A program made the position numbers and the translations under genes. A stretch of 64,000 nucleotides of DNA from 73-13 sp035555435 (lineage in GTDB: Bacteria; Actinomycetota; Actinomycetes; Actinomycetales; Microbacteriaceae), in the NCBI GenBank assembly GCA_035555435.1, contig DATMGN010000016.1, forward strand, positions 22,975 to 86,974, in the 5' to 3' direction. The notes under the pieces were generated by a model that ran no database searches, was not told the DNA's origin, and worked only from the letters and a program-made list of their open reading frames with translations. Of the stretch, positions 34,512 through 43,738 are shown piece after piece (within the stretch, counting starts at the first letter, position 1; each line of letters opens with the position of its first letter).

Positions 34512-35195
34512 CTACGTCGTCTTGGCCTTCGCCTTTGCGCTCGAAGCGTACATGTCGACGTACTCCTGGCCGGACAGCCGGGCGATCTCGTAGACGATCT
34601 CGTCGGTCACGGCGCGCAGCACGAAGCGATCCGACTCGAGGCCCGCGTATCGCGAGAAGTCGAGCGGCTCGCCGAACACGACGCCGACGCGGTGGATACG
34701 CGGCCAGCGCGAGCCGAGCGGCATGACCTTGTCGGTGTCGTACACGATCGCGGGGACGACGACCGCGCCCGATTCGAGCACCATGCGCGCGATGCCGGTT
34801 CGGCCGCGGTAGAGCCGGCCATCGGGGCTGCGCGTGCCCTCGGGGTAGATGCCGAGCTGGTCGCCGGCGGCGAGGACCTCGAGCCCCGTGTTGAGCGAGG
34901 CCTCGGAGGCCTTGCCGCCGGCGCGGTCGATCGAGAGCTGTCCCGCGCCCGTGAAGAAGAGCCGGATGAGCCAGCCCTTGATCCCCTTGCCGGTGAAGTA
35001 CTCCGACTTCGCGAGAAAGGTCACCTTCCGGTCGAGCACGAGCGGCATGAAGATCGAGTCGAGGAACGACACGTGGTTGCCCGCGAGGATCACGGGGCCT
35101 TCCTTGGGGACGTTCTGCACGCCGCGCACCCAGGGCCGGAAGACCGTCCAGAGGAACGGGCCCACGAGGATGTGCTTGAGGAACCAGTAGAACAT
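34512..35195 (-). CDS. plsC: 1-Acyl-sn-glycerol-3-phosphate acyltransferase
   Basis: Makes phosphatidic acid by acylating lysophosphatidic acid at the membrane. 227 aa from ATG at 35195 (MFYWFLKHILVGPFLW). Family motifs: I = VILAGNHVSFLDS (HX4D near residue 40), II = FTGAGQLSIDRAGG, III = GIYPEGTRSPDGRLYRGRTG, IV = VVPAIVY. Ends in an Ala/Lys tail (SSAKAKAKTT). Equivalent of Rv2182c next to aroG. It diverges from the fadD-like ligase, so phospholipid synthesis and fatty acid activation share a control region. Confidence 0.95.
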   Translation of the reverse strand: MFYWFLKHILVGPFLWTVFRPWVRGVQNVPKEGPVILAGNHVSFLDSIFMPLVLDRKVTFLAKSEYFTGKGIKGWLIRLFFTGAGQLSIDRAGGKASEASLNTGLEVLAAGDQLGIYPEGTRSPDGRLYRGRTGIARMVLESGAVVVPAIVYDTDKVMPLGSRWPRIHRVGVVFGEPLDFSRYAGLESDRFVLRAVTDEIVYEIARLSGQEYVDMYASSAKAKAKTT

Positions 35196-35203
35196 CGCGG
35201 ACC

Positions 35204-35209
35204 AATCTA
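35204..35209 (-). promoter_or_regulatory. -10 element of plsC
   Basis: TAGATT on the minus strand, 8 nt before the plsC ATG. Inferred leaderless promoter. Confidence 0.5.
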
Positions 35210-35237
35210 ATGCCCGTGGCCCCCGCGCCGACCCGCA

Positions 35238-35243
35238 TACAAT
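35238..35243 (+). promoter_or_regulatory. -10 element of the fadD15-like gene
   Basis: TACAAT, 34 nt before the GTG at 35278. The leader contains AAAGGAG (35266-35272) 5 nt before the start, so this gene, unlike its neighbours, is leadered. Confidence 0.5.
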
Positions 35244-35277
35244 CGAGGAAACCCCCCACGGTGCCAAAGGAGCTGCT

Positions 35278-37107
35278 GTGAAGGAATTCTCGACCCCTGC
35301 CGTCGTACCCGCGGATCCCGAGGCGAATACGACCGATCTGCTCGTCGCGCGTGTCAAGGCGACCCCGGACAGTCCGCTGTTCGCCGTCCCGGACGGGGCG
35401 GGCTGGCGAGACGTGACGGCGCGGACCTTTTACGACGAGGTCGTCGCGCTCGCCAAGGGGTTCGTCGCGGCCGGCGTCGAACCGGGCGACAAGATCGGGC
35501 TGATGGCGCGCACGTCGTACCAGTGGACGCTCATCGACTTCGCGACGTGGTTCGCGGGCGCGGCGCTCGTGCCGATCTACGACACCGCCGCCCCGGCGCA
35601 GATCCAGTGGAATCTCACGGATTCTGGCGCGACCGCGGCGATCTTCCACACGAGCGAGCACTTCGCCCGCTTCGACGAGGTCCGTGCCGACGTGCCGCAC
35701 GTGACCAAGGTGTGGCAGATCGACGCCGGCAATCTCGACCGTCTCGTCGAGCAGGGCCGCGACGTGCCCGACGAGGAGATCGAGCGACGCCGCCGGATCG
35801 CCCGCGGCTCCGACCTCGCGACGCTCATCTACACGTCGGGTTCCACGGGCAGTCCGAAGGGCTGTGTGCTCACCCACTCGAACTTCGTCGAGCTCTCGAG
35901 GAACTCGGTCGCGTCGTTCCCGGAGGTCCTCAACACCGAGTCGTCGACGGTGCTGTTCATCACCCTGTCGCACGTCTTCGCTCGCTTCATCTCGGTCCTC
36001 GCGGTCGTCGCGGGCGCGAAGGTCGGGCACCAGCCCGACACCTCGAAGCTCGTCGAGTCACTCGGCAGCTTCCGTCCGACGTTCCTCCTCGCCGTCCCGC
36101 GCGTCTTCGAGAAGGTCTACAACTCGGCCGAGCAGGTCGCCGAGGGCGGCGGCAAGGGGAAGATCTTCCGCAAGGCGGCCGCGGTCGCGGTCGCACACTC
36201 GAAGGCGCTCGACGACGGCAAGGTGCCACTCGGGCTGAAGCTCCAGTTCGCCCTGTTCGACCGGCTCGTGCTCTCGAAGCTGCGCGCGCGGCTCGGCGGA
36301 CGCGTGCAGTACGCGATCTCCGGGTCGGCGCCACTCGGCCTCTACCTGGGGCACTTCTTCCGGAGCCTCGGTGTCAGCGTGCTCGAGGGCTGGGGCCTCA
36401 CGGAGACGACGGCGCCGGTGACCGTCAACCTGCCGACCAAGTTCAAGATCGGCACGGTTGGCGTCCCGCTGCCGGGCAACGCGGTCCGGCTCAGCGACGA
36501 CGGCGAGCTGCTCGTGAAGGGTGTGTGCGTCTTCGAGGGCTACTGGAGAAACGAGGCCGCGACGAGCGAGGCGTTCGACGCGGACGGATGGCTGCACACG
36601 GGCGACCTCGGCTCGATCGACGACGAGGGCTACGTGACGATCACGGGCCGCAAGAAGGAGCTGCTGATCACGGCCGGCGGCAAGAACATCGCGCCCGCCC
36701 AGCTGGAGGACCCGATCCGGTCCAACACGCTCGTCGGGCAGGTCGTCGCCGTCGGCGACCGCAAGCCCTTCGTCGCCGCGCTCATCACCCTCGACGAGGA
36801 GATGCTCCCGGTCTGGCTCGAGAACAACGGCGAGCCGAAGGACCTCTCGCTGGCCGACGCGGCACGCAATCCGAAGGTCATCGCCGAGGTGCAGCGCGCG
36901 ATCGACGCGGCGAACGCGAAGGTCTCGCGCGCGGAGTCGATCCGGAAGTTCGCGATCCTCGACACGACGTGGACGGAGGCGAGCGGGCACCTGACCCCGA
37001 AGCTGTCGATCAAGCGGCACGTCATCACGCAGGACTTCGCCGACACGATCGAGGGCCTCTACACGGGCGCGGGCACCGAGACCCAGGGGATCAGCACCCA
37101 GCCCTGA
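35278..37107 (+). CDS. Long-chain fatty acid--CoA ligase (FadD15-like)
   Basis: AMP-forming acyl-CoA synthetase, 609 aa, peripheral membrane enzyme. GTG start fixed by AAAGGAG 5 nt upstream. Adenylation motifs: LIYTSGSTGSPKGCVLTHSN (P-loop), YAISGSAPLG, LEGWGLTETTAPVTVN, GWLHTGDLG, ITGRKKELLITAGGKNIAP with the hinge, and the C-terminal LSIKRHVI region where the catalytic Lys is expected. Resembles FadD15 (Rv2187), keeping the mycobacterial gene order. May activate host or recycled fatty acids for phospholipid synthesis by the divergent plsC. Confidence 0.93.
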   Translation: MKEFSTPAVVPADPEANTTDLLVARVKATPDSPLFAVPDGAGWRDVTARTFYDEVVALAKGFVAAGVEPGDKIGLMARTSYQWTLIDFATWFAGAALVPIYDTAAPAQIQWNLTDSGATAAIFHTSEHFARFDEVRADVPHVTKVWQIDAGNLDRLVEQGRDVPDEEIERRRRIARGSDLATLIYTSGSTGSPKGCVLTHSNFVELSRNSVASFPEVLNTESSTVLFITLSHVFARFISVLAVVAGAKVGHQPDTSKLVESLGSFRPTFLLAVPRVFEKVYNSAEQVAEGGGKGKIFRKAAAVAVAHSKALDDGKVPLGLKLQFALFDRLVLSKLRARLGGRVQYAISGSAPLGLYLGHFFRSLGVSVLEGWGLTETTAPVTVNLPTKFKIGTVGVPLPGNAVRLSDDGELLVKGVCVFEGYWRNEAATSEAFDADGWLHTGDLGSIDDEGYVTITGRKKELLITAGGKNIAPAQLEDPIRSNTLVGQVVAVGDRKPFVAALITLDEEMLPVWLENNGEPKDLSLADAARNPKVIAEVQRAIDAANAKVSRAESIRKFAILDTTWTEASGHLTPKLSIKRHVITQDFADTIEGLYTGAGTETQGISTQP

Positions 37108-37134
37108 TCCACACGTGCGGCTCCCTGAGCGAGG

Positions 37135-37638
37135 TCAGCGCTGCGCGCGGTACCAGTCCTGGGCGCGGATCTCGCGCATCGCCTCGCGCTTGACCTCGGC
37201 CTCGAGCCCCTCGATGTACAGGTGCCCGTCGAGGTGGTCGCACTCGTGCTGGAGCATCTGCGCCATGACGCCGTCGCCCTCCACGACGACCGGGTCGCCC
37301 ACGAGGTCGACGCCCTCGACGCGCGCCCACGGGTGGCGCATCCGCGGGTAGCCGACGCCCGGCACGGAGAGGCAGCCCTCGTCCACCGGCTCCGGCTCGC
37401 CGCGCACCTCGACGAGCACGGGGTTCAGCACGTAGCCGACCTCCCCGTCGATGTTCCACGAGAACGCCCGCAGGCCCACGCCGATCTGGTTCGCGGCGAC
37501 CCCGGCCCGGCCGGGCAGCCGCACCGAGTCGAGCAGGTCCCCCACGAGGGCGTCGTTCCCGTTCGCGCCCACGCGCACCGGGTCGCACGCGCTGCGCAGC
37601 ACGGGGTCGCCGAAGAGGCGGATCTCCCGCGCGGTCAT
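37135..37638 (-). CDS. def: Peptide deformylase
   Basis: Removes the formyl group from nascent proteins; metal enzyme. 167 aa. Motif 1 GVAANQIGV (46-54), motif 2 EGCLSVPG with metal Cys89, motif 3 QHECDHLDG with metal His131/His135 and catalytic Glu132. The second residue of motif 1 differs from the common G-L-A-A form. ATG at 37638 overlaps the stop of a MinD/ParA-like gene by 4 nt, so the two are co-translated, an uncommon pairing. No fmt gene is nearby. Confidence 0.96.
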   Translation of the reverse strand: MTAREIRLFGDPVLRSACDPVRVGANGNDALVGDLLDSVRLPGRAGVAANQIGVGLRAFSWNIDGEVGYVLNPVLVEVRGEPEPVDEGCLSVPGVGYPRMRHPWARVEGVDLVGDPVVVEGDGVMAQMLQHECDHLDGHLYIEGLEAEVKREAMREIRAQDWYRAQR

Positions 37639-38801
37639 CCCGCGTCGTGGTCGGGCAGACCGTCCACGACGGACGCGGCGAGCTCTCGGATGGACTCCTG
37701 CGTGAGCGGCTTGAGCGCGTCGAAGTGGATGGTCGCGCCGGTCGCGAGCAGCGGGTCGTAGGGGATGCGCACGATGTCGCGGACGCGGCTCGCGAAGTGC
37801 TCCTCGAGCTCGTCGAGGATCAGCAGGTTCGTGCCCTGCGTCGCCGTGTTGAGGGCGACGACGGCATGCCGCGCGAGGTCCTCGTAGCCGTTGTTCTCGA
37901 GCCAGGAGATGGTCTCCGACGTGAGGCGCGCCTCGTCGAGGCTGCCGCCCGACACGACGACGAGCTGGTCGGCCCGGTCGAGCGTCGCCTTCATGACGGA
38001 GTGGATCATGCCGGTGCCGCAGTCGGTGAGCACGATCGAGTAGAACCGCTTCGCGAGGTCCGCGACCGTGTTGTAGTCGTCCGCGTCGAACTCCTCCTGG
38101 AGGTTCGGGTTCGTGTCGGACGCGAGGATGTCGAGGCGGGTCTCGTCCCGCGACACGCGCTTCTGGAAGTCGGAGAAGGCGTGGATGTCGGCCGCGCTCT
38201 CGACGAGGTCGCGCACGGTCTCCTCGGTCGTCTTCGTGATGCGCTCGGCGAGCGTGCCGCGGTCCGGGTTCGCGTCGATCGCGACGACCCGGTCCTCGCG
38301 GATGCTCGCGAGCGCCATCCCCAGCAGCGTCGAGACGGTCGTCTTGCCGACGCCGCCCTTCCGCGACAGCACGGCGACGAAGCGGGCGGGCCCGTCGAGG
38401 CGGCGCGCGATGCGCTGCTCGAGCGACTTGCGGGAGCGCACGGGCTTCGCGTCGCCGGGGTGGTACGCGTGGAAGGTGAGCTCGTAGATGAACCGCTGCA
38501 GCCCGCCCTCGGGGGGCTTCGGCTTCGCCTTGCCGCGCGTGCTGACGATGCGCTCGGGCGTGAGCATGGCGGGGGTCTCGGGCCGGCTCGCGACCGCGTC
38601 GGCGGCCATCGTGATGGTCGTCGTGACGACCTGCTCGACGGGCTTGGCGAGCACGGGGTCGACGGGAACGTCGTTGAGCGCGATCGCCGCCTCGTCGGCT
38701 GGCGTCTCGTGCACGGTGGGCGGGAGATCGATCGTGATGATCTGGTCCGTCGCCGCCGTATTCGCCGGTTCTCGGCCCTCGGATCCCTCACGCGCTGCCA
38801 T
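37635..38801 (-). CDS. MinD/ParA-like P-loop ATPase with long N-terminal extension
   Basis: 388 aa. Residues 1-135 are hydrophilic and Pro/Thr/Glu-rich, probably disordered, with a basic patch (KAKPKPPEGG, RSRKSLEQRIARR). The deviant Walker A SRKGGVGKTT is at 146-155, switch I-like AIDANPDRGTL follows, then switch II-like IVLTDCGTG. This makes it a MinD/ParA/SIMIBI ATPase with both signature lysines; similar actinobacterial proteins occur near type VII secretion or division genes. It has no ParB or MinE neighbour and ends in an ATGA overlap with def. Role unknown; positioning of a cargo at membrane or nucleoid is a fair guess. Leadered: GAAAGG lies before the ATG. Confidence 0.85.
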   Translation of the reverse strand: MAAREGSEGREPANTAATDQIITIDLPPTVHETPADEAAIALNDVPVDPVLAKPVEQVVTTTITMAADAVASRPETPAMLTPERIVSTRGKAKPKPPEGGLQRFIYELTFHAYHPGDAKPVRSRKSLEQRIARRLDGPARFVAVLSRKGGVGKTTVSTLLGMALASIREDRVVAIDANPDRGTLAERITKTTEETVRDLVESAADIHAFSDFQKRVSRDETRLDILASDTNPNLQEEFDADDYNTVADLAKRFYSIVLTDCGTGMIHSVMKATLDRADQLVVVSGGSLDEARLTSETISWLENNGYEDLARHAVVALNTATQGTNLLILDELEEHFASRVRDIVRIPYDPLLATGATIHFDALKPLTQESIRELAASVVDGLPDHDAG

Positions 38802-38824
38802 ATTGCCTACCTTTCGGTCGCGTC

Positions 38825-38830
38825 AGTCTA
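38825..38830 (-). promoter_or_regulatory. Candidate -10 element of the MinD-like gene
   Basis: TAGACT on the minus strand, 23 nt before the ATG at 38801, leaving a short leader that includes GAAAGG. It lies in the 51-bp gap after pyc. Confidence 0.45.
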
Positions 38831-38852
38831 GCGAGATCGGGGTGCCTCGGCG

Positions 38853-41800
38853 TCACGCGATCTCGACGATGAGGTCGCCCGCCTCGACCCGTGCGCTCTC
38901 AGGGACGGCCAGTCGCCGGACGGTGCCCGCGACGGGGGCCGTGATCGCGGCTTCCATCTTCATCGCCTCGATGACGGCGATCTGCTCGCCTTGCGCGACC
39001 TCGGCGCCGGTGTCGACTTTGAGTGTGACGAGTCCGGAGAACGGTGCGGCGACCTGCCCGGGGATGGCTGCGTCGGCTTTCTCGGCGCTGCGCGTGACGA
39101 CCTGGATCGACTCGTCGCGGACGATGACCGGGCGCAGTTGCCCGTTGAGCGTGAGCATGACGGTACGCATGCCCTTCTCGTCGGCCTCGCCGATCGCCTC
39201 GAGCCCGACGAAGAGCTGCACGCCGGGCTCGAGCGGCACGATGTGCTCGGTCTCGGGTTTGAGGCCGTAGAGGTAGTCGAGGGTGTCGATGACGCTGACG
39301 TCGCCGTAGTCGGCGCGCCACTGCGTGAAGGTGCGCGTGGGCCCCGGGAACAGGAGGCGATTCAGAGCAGCACGCCGGGTGGCCGGCTCCCCGCGCAGCT
39401 CCGCCTCGTCCTCGGGGCTGAGCGGCGTGATCTCGATGGAGCGCTCGCGACCGGCGAGCGCCTTGGTGCGGAAGGGCTCCGGCCAACCACCGGGCGGGTC
39501 GCCGAGCTCGCCGGCGAGGAAGCCGATGACGCTGTCGGGGATGTCGTAGCGCTGCGGGTCGCGCTCGAAGTCCGTGGGGTCGGCGCCGGCGGCGACGAGT
39601 GCGAGCGCGAGGTCGCCGACGGCTTTCGAGCTGGGCGTGACTTTCGGCGGCCGGCCGAGGATGCGGTTGGCGGCGGCGTACGCGTCTTCGACGCGCTCGA
39701 AGTGCTCGCCCTGCCCGACGGCGATCGCCTGCTGGCGCAGGTTGGAGAGCTGCCCGCCAGGGATCTCGTGCTCGTAGACGCGGCCGGTGGGTCCGGGCAG
39801 TCCGGATTCGAATGGCCGGTAGGCGCTGCGCACGGCCTCCCAGTACGGTTCGAGCTCGCCGACGGCGCGCAGGCTCAGCCCAGTGTCTCGCTCGGTGTGC
39901 GCGAGCGCGGCGACGAGCGCGGACAGGCTCGGCTGCGAGGTGGTGCCGGCCATGGGCGCTGCGGCGGCGTCGACGGCGTCGGCGCCGGCGGCGCTCGCCG
40001 CGAGGAGGGTCGCGAGTTGTCCGCCTGCGGTGTCGTGCGTGTGGACGTGGACGGGGACGTCGAAGCGCGATCGCAGGGTGGTGACGAGCCGCGCCGCGGC
40101 TTCGGGACGCAGCAGGCCCGCCATGTCTTTGATGCCGAGGATGTGCGCCCCGGTGCCGACGATCTGTTCTGCGAGGCGCAGCCAGTAGTCGAGCGTGTAG
40201 AGGTCCTCGGCGGGGTCGAGCAGGTCGCCCGTGTAGCTCATGGCGCCTTCCGCGACGGCGGTGCCGGTCTCGAGCACGGATTCGATGGCGGGCCGCATCT
40301 GCTCGACGTCGTTGAGCGCGTCGAAGACGCGGAAGATGTCGACGCCGGTCGCCGCGGCCTCGCGGACGAACGCGTCGGTGACGAGCTGCGGGTACGGGGT
40401 GTAGCCGACGGTGTTGCGTCCGCGCAGGAGCGCCTGGACCGCGATGTTGGGGTCCGCTTCGCGGATCGCGGCGAGCCGCTCCCATGGGTCTTCGCCGAGG
40501 AAGCGCAGGCTCACGTCGTAGGTGGCGCCGCCCCACGCCTCGATCGAGAGCAGTTGCGGCGTGAGGCGCGTGAGCGCCGGGAGCGCGGCGGTGAGGTCGG
40601 CGGTCCGCACGCGGGTGGCGAGCAGCGACTGGTGGGCGTCCCGGAACGTCGTATCGGTGACGGCGAGCGCCTGCTGCGCCCGCAGGGCGGCGGCGAAGCC
40701 GGACGGGCCGAGCTCGCGCAGTCGCTGCCGTGAGCCGGGCGGGGGCGGGGTGTCGAGGTCGACGCTCGGGAGCTTCGTCGCGGGCCGCACGAGGCCGGCG
40801 CCGTCCCCGTGGGGCTGGTTGACGGTCGTCTCGGCGAGCCAGCGCAGTAGGCGGCTCGCGCGGTCCTGCGAGTGACGGGAGTCGAGGAGGTGCGGTCGCT
40901 CCTCGATGAACGCCGTGGACAGGTCGGCCGCGAGGAAGGCGGGGTCGTCGAGCACCGCCTGGAGGAATGGGATGTTGGTCGCGACGCCGCGGAGCCGGAA
41001 CTCGGCGAGCGCGCGCCGGGTGCGCGCGACGGCGATCGGCCAGGTCCGGCCGCGCGCGATGAGCTTGACGAGCATCGAGTCGAAGTGGGGGCTGACCTGC
41101 ACGCCGGCGGCGACGGTGCCGCCGTCGAGCCGGATGCCGGCGCCGCCGGGCGAGCGGTAGGTCGTGATCCGCCCGGTGTCGGGCCGGAAGTCCTGCGCGG
41201 GGTCCTCCGTGGTGATCCGGCATTGGATCGCGACGCCGCGCACGCCGATCTCGTCCTGCTCGAGTCCGAGGTCGCGCAGCGTCTCGCCGGCGGCGATGCG
41301 CAGCTGCGCGACGACGAGATCGACATCGGTGACCTCCTCGGTGACGGTGTGCTCGACCTGGATGCGGGGGTTCATCTCGATGAAGACGTGCTCGCCGGCG
41401 CGCTCCCCCGCGGTGTCGAGGAGGAACTCGACGGTCCCCGCGTTGACGTAGCCGATCGAGCGGGCGAACGCGATGGCATCGCGATGCAGGGCGGCCCGGG
41501 TCGTCTCGTCGAGGCCCTGGGCGGGCGCGATCTCGATGACCTTCTGGTGCCGGCGTTGTACGGAGCAGTCGCGCTCGTAGAGATGGATCGTGTCGCCGGT
41601 GCGGTCGGCGAGGATCTGGACCTCGATGTGGCGCGGGCGCACGACCGCCTGCTCGATGAACATGCGGGCGTCGCCGAAGGCGCTCGACGCCTCGCGCATC
41701 GCGGCCTCGAGCGCTTCGCGCAGCTCCTCGGGCCGCTCGACGCGGCGCATCCCGCGCCCGCCGCCTCCCGCGACCGCCTTCGCGAAGACGGGGAACCCGA

Positions 41801-42251
41801 TCTCGCCGGCGGCCGACAGCAGCGCTTCGATGTCGTCGGTCGCCGCCGAGGAGCGCAGCACCGGTACGCCCGCCGCGATGGCCCGCTCCTTCGCCGTGAC
41901 CTTGTCCCCCGCCATCCGCAGGACGTCGGCGCCGGGTCCGACGAACGCGATGCCGTGCCGCGCCGCCGCCTCCGCGAGCTCCGCATTCTCGGACAGGAAG
42001 CCGTAGCCGGGGTAGATCGCATCGGCCCCCGCCTCGCGCGCGACACGGATGATCTCCGCGACGTCGAGGTACGCGCGGACCGGGTGACCGCGTTCTCCGA
42101 TGACGTACGCCTCGTCGGCCTTCTGCCGGTGGATCGAGCCGCGATCCTCCCACGCGTAGACCGCGACGGTGCGGATCCCTAGTTCGTAGCACGCGCGGAA
42201 GGCCCGCACTGCGATCTCGCCGCGATTGGCGACCAGGACTTTAGCGAACAC
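38853..42251 (-). CDS. pyc: Pyruvate carboxylase
   Basis: Biotin-dependent anaplerotic enzyme forming oxaloacetate from pyruvate and bicarbonate. Single chain, 1132 aa, as in other actinobacteria. N-terminal biotin carboxylase (1-450) with AVAGGGGRGMRRVE ATP loop, RDCSVQRRHQKVIEIAPAQ, FIEMNPRIQVEHTVTEEVT. Carboxyltransferase (about 530-800) with VTDTTFRDAHQSLLATRVRT, EAWGGATYDVSLRFL, DTAGGQLATLLAASAAGADAVD. C-terminal biotinyl domain with Lys1098 in EAMKMEAA. GTG start with AGAGGAA just upstream. It diverges from parA. Confidence 0.98.
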   Translation of the reverse strand: MFAKVLVANRGEIAVRAFRACYELGIRTVAVYAWEDRGSIHRQKADEAYVIGERGHPVRAYLDVAEIIRVAREAGADAIYPGYGFLSENAELAEAAARHGIAFVGPGADVLRMAGDKVTAKERAIAAGVPVLRSSAATDDIEALLSAAGEIGFPVFAKAVAGGGGRGMRRVERPEELREALEAAMREASSAFGDARMFIEQAVVRPRHIEVQILADRTGDTIHLYERDCSVQRRHQKVIEIAPAQGLDETTRAALHRDAIAFARSIGYVNAGTVEFLLDTAGERAGEHVFIEMNPRIQVEHTVTEEVTDVDLVVAQLRIAAGETLRDLGLEQDEIGVRGVAIQCRITTEDPAQDFRPDTGRITTYRSPGGAGIRLDGGTVAAGVQVSPHFDSMLVKLIARGRTWPIAVARTRRALAEFRLRGVATNIPFLQAVLDDPAFLAADLSTAFIEERPHLLDSRHSQDRASRLLRWLAETTVNQPHGDGAGLVRPATKLPSVDLDTPPPPGSRQRLRELGPSGFAAALRAQQALAVTDTTFRDAHQSLLATRVRTADLTAALPALTRLTPQLLSIEAWGGATYDVSLRFLGEDPWERLAAIREADPNIAVQALLRGRNTVGYTPYPQLVTDAFVREAAATGVDIFRVFDALNDVEQMRPAIESVLETGTAVAEGAMSYTGDLLDPAEDLYTLDYWLRLAEQIVGTGAHILGIKDMAGLLRPEAAARLVTTLRSRFDVPVHVHTHDTAGGQLATLLAASAAGADAVDAAAAPMAGTTSQPSLSALVAALAHTERDTGLSLRAVGELEPYWEAVRSAYRPFESGLPGPTGRVYEHEIPGGQLSNLRQQAIAVGQGEHFERVEDAYAAANRILGRPPKVTPSSKAVGDLALALVAAGADPTDFERDPQRYDIPDSVIGFLAGELGDPPGGWPEPFRTKALAGRERSIEITPLSPEDEAELRGEPATRRAALNRLLFPGPTRTFTQWRADYGDVSVIDTLDYLYGLKPETEHIVPLEPGVQLFVGLEAIGEADEKGMRTVMLTLNGQLRPVIVRDESIQVVTRSAEKADAAIPGQVAAPFSGLVTLKVDTGAEVAQGEQIAVIEAMKMEAAITAPVAGTVRRLAVPESARVEAGDLIVEIA

Positions 42252-42305
42252 GACGTTCCTCTGGAGGGGTGGCGAGTCAGTCAGGAGGGTCGCAGGTCAG
42301 CCTAG

Positions 42306-42311
42306 TAGTCT
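42306..42311 (+). promoter_or_regulatory. -10 element of parA
   Basis: TAGTCT, 8 nt (CAATTTTC) before GTG 42320; no Shine-Dalgarno. Inferred leaderless promoter. Confidence 0.5.
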
Positions 42312-42319
42312 CAATTTTC

Positions 42320-43201
42320 GTGCACGTTCTCAGCGTCAGCTCGCTCAAAGGAGGCGTCGGGAAGACGACCGTGACCCTCGGTCTCGCGTCGGCCGCGTTC
42401 GCGCGCGGCATTCGCGTCCTCGTCGTCGACCTCGACCCGCAGGCCGACGCGACCACAGGCATGGCTGCCGACACGACGAACCGTGCGAACATCGCCGACG
42501 TCCTGGCCAATCCGAAGGAGAAGTCGGTGCGCGCCGCGATCGCCCCGAGCGGCTGGACCCGGACGCACGCGGGCGTCGTCGACGTCGTCGTCGGGTCGCC
42601 GCTCGCGACCAACTTCGACGGCCCGCACCCCACGGTGCGCGACATCTGGAAGCTCGAGGAGGCGCTCGCGACCGTCGAGGCCGACTACGACCTCGTGCTC
42701 ATCGACACCGCGCCGTCGCTCAACGCACTGACCCGCACCGCCTGGGTCGCGAGCGATCGGGTCGCGATCGTGACCGAGCCCGCACTCTTCTCCGTCGCTG
42801 CCGCCGATCGTGCCCTGCGCGCGATCGAGGAGATCCGCCGGGGCCTGTCCCCGCGCCTGCAGCCGCTCGGCATCGTCGTCAACCGCTGGCGCGAGCACTC
42901 CGCCGAGCAGCAGTTCCGACTGCAGGAGATGCGCGAGATGTTCGGCCCGCTCGTGCTCGATCCGCAGATGCCCGAGCGCACGGCGCTGCAGCAGGCGCAG
43001 GGCGCCGCGAAGCCCGTGCACCTGTGGCCGGGCGATCACGCGGTCGAGGCCGCGAAGGGGTTCGACGCGCTGCTCGACCGGGTCGTCGCCTCGGCGCGCC
43101 AGGCGCAGAACCCGATCGAACCGGGCAAGGCGAAGGCCGAGCCGGCGGAGGCTCCCTCCGACGCGACCGAGCCCGCCGAGAGCAAGCCCGCGGGCAGCTA
43201 G
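42320..43201 (+). CDS. ParA family ATPase without adjacent ParB
   Basis: 293 aa from GTG at 42320 (VHVLSVSSLKGGVGKTT); an earlier in-frame start at 42269 is unlikely given the -10 hexamer. Deviant Walker A SLKGGVGKTTVTL at 8-20, Walker A' DLDPQADATTGM, Walker B-like VLIDTAPSLN. A C-terminal acidic/Lys tail (EPGKAKAEPAEAPSDATEPAESKPAGS) is likely disordered. No parB or parS-like array is visible, so this is an orphan ParA; its 3' end overlaps the convergent merR gene by 4 nt. It may position a cargo; chromosomal parAB is normally near oriC. Confidence 0.92.
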   Translation: MHVLSVSSLKGGVGKTTVTLGLASAAFARGIRVLVVDLDPQADATTGMAADTTNRANIADVLANPKEKSVRAAIAPSGWTRTHAGVVDVVVGSPLATNFDGPHPTVRDIWKLEEALATVEADYDLVLIDTAPSLNALTRTAWVASDRVAIVTEPALFSVAAADRALRAIEEIRRGLSPRLQPLGIVVNRWREHSAEQQFRLQEMREMFGPLVLDPQMPERTALQQAQGAAKPVHLWPGDHAVEAAKGFDALLDRVVASARQAQNPIEPGKAKAEPAEAPSDATEPAESKPAGS

Positions 43202-43731
43202 GACGCCGCGCGCGCCGCGCGGCGCTTGGCGAGCTCGTCGACCGGGTCGTCGGCGCGCAGCGAGTCGAGGCCGACGAGGCTCGTCTCGACCTCGCGCAGG
43301 ACGCGGCCGACGGCGATGCCGAAGACACCCTGACCCCGGTGCACGAGGTCGATGACCTCGTCGTCGGAGGTGCACAGGTAGACACTCGCACCGTCACTCA
43401 TGAGCGTGATCTGGGCAAGGTCGCTGATCCCGAGCTCGCGCAGCTGGTCGACCGCCGCGCGGATCTGCTGGAGCGAGACGCCCGCGTCGAGCAGGCTCTT
43501 GACGATGCGCAGCACGAGGATGTCCTGGTAGCCGTAGAGGCGCTGCGATCCCGACCCCGACGCGCCGCGCACGGTCGGCTCGACGAGGCCCGTGCGGGCC
43601 CAGTAGTCGAGCTGGCGATAGGTGATGCCCGCGACGCGCGCGGCCTCGACGCCGCGGTAGCCGACGTCCTCGGACAGGACCGGGAGCCCGTCGGTGAAGA
43701 GCATCGGGGAGGGCTGCTCGAACTCGCTCAT
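43198..43731 (-). CDS. MerR family regulator (Rv1830-like)
   Basis: 177 aa from ATG at 43731 with GAGGG just upstream; GTG at 43749 would add six residues. MerR winged-helix: YRGVEAARVAGITYRQLDYWARTGLVEPTVRGASGSGSQRLYGYQDILVLRIVKSLLDAGVSLQQIRAAVDQL, then a domain typical of the second MerR of the garA locus (VYLCTSDDEVIDLVHRGQGVFGIAVGRV). No metal Cys pattern, so not a metal sensor. An operator-like dyad (43739-43753) sits 8 bp before the start, pointing to autoregulation. Third gene after garA and ftsR. Confidence 0.9.
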   Translation of the reverse strand: MSEFEQPSPMLFTDGLPVLSEDVGYRGVEAARVAGITYRQLDYWARTGLVEPTVRGASGSGSQRLYGYQDILVLRIVKSLLDAGVSLQQIRAAVDQLRELGISDLAQITLMSDGASVYLCTSDDEVIDLVHRGQGVFGIAVGRVLREVETSLVGLDSLRADDPVDELAKRRAARAAS

Positions 43732-43738
43732 CAGACCC

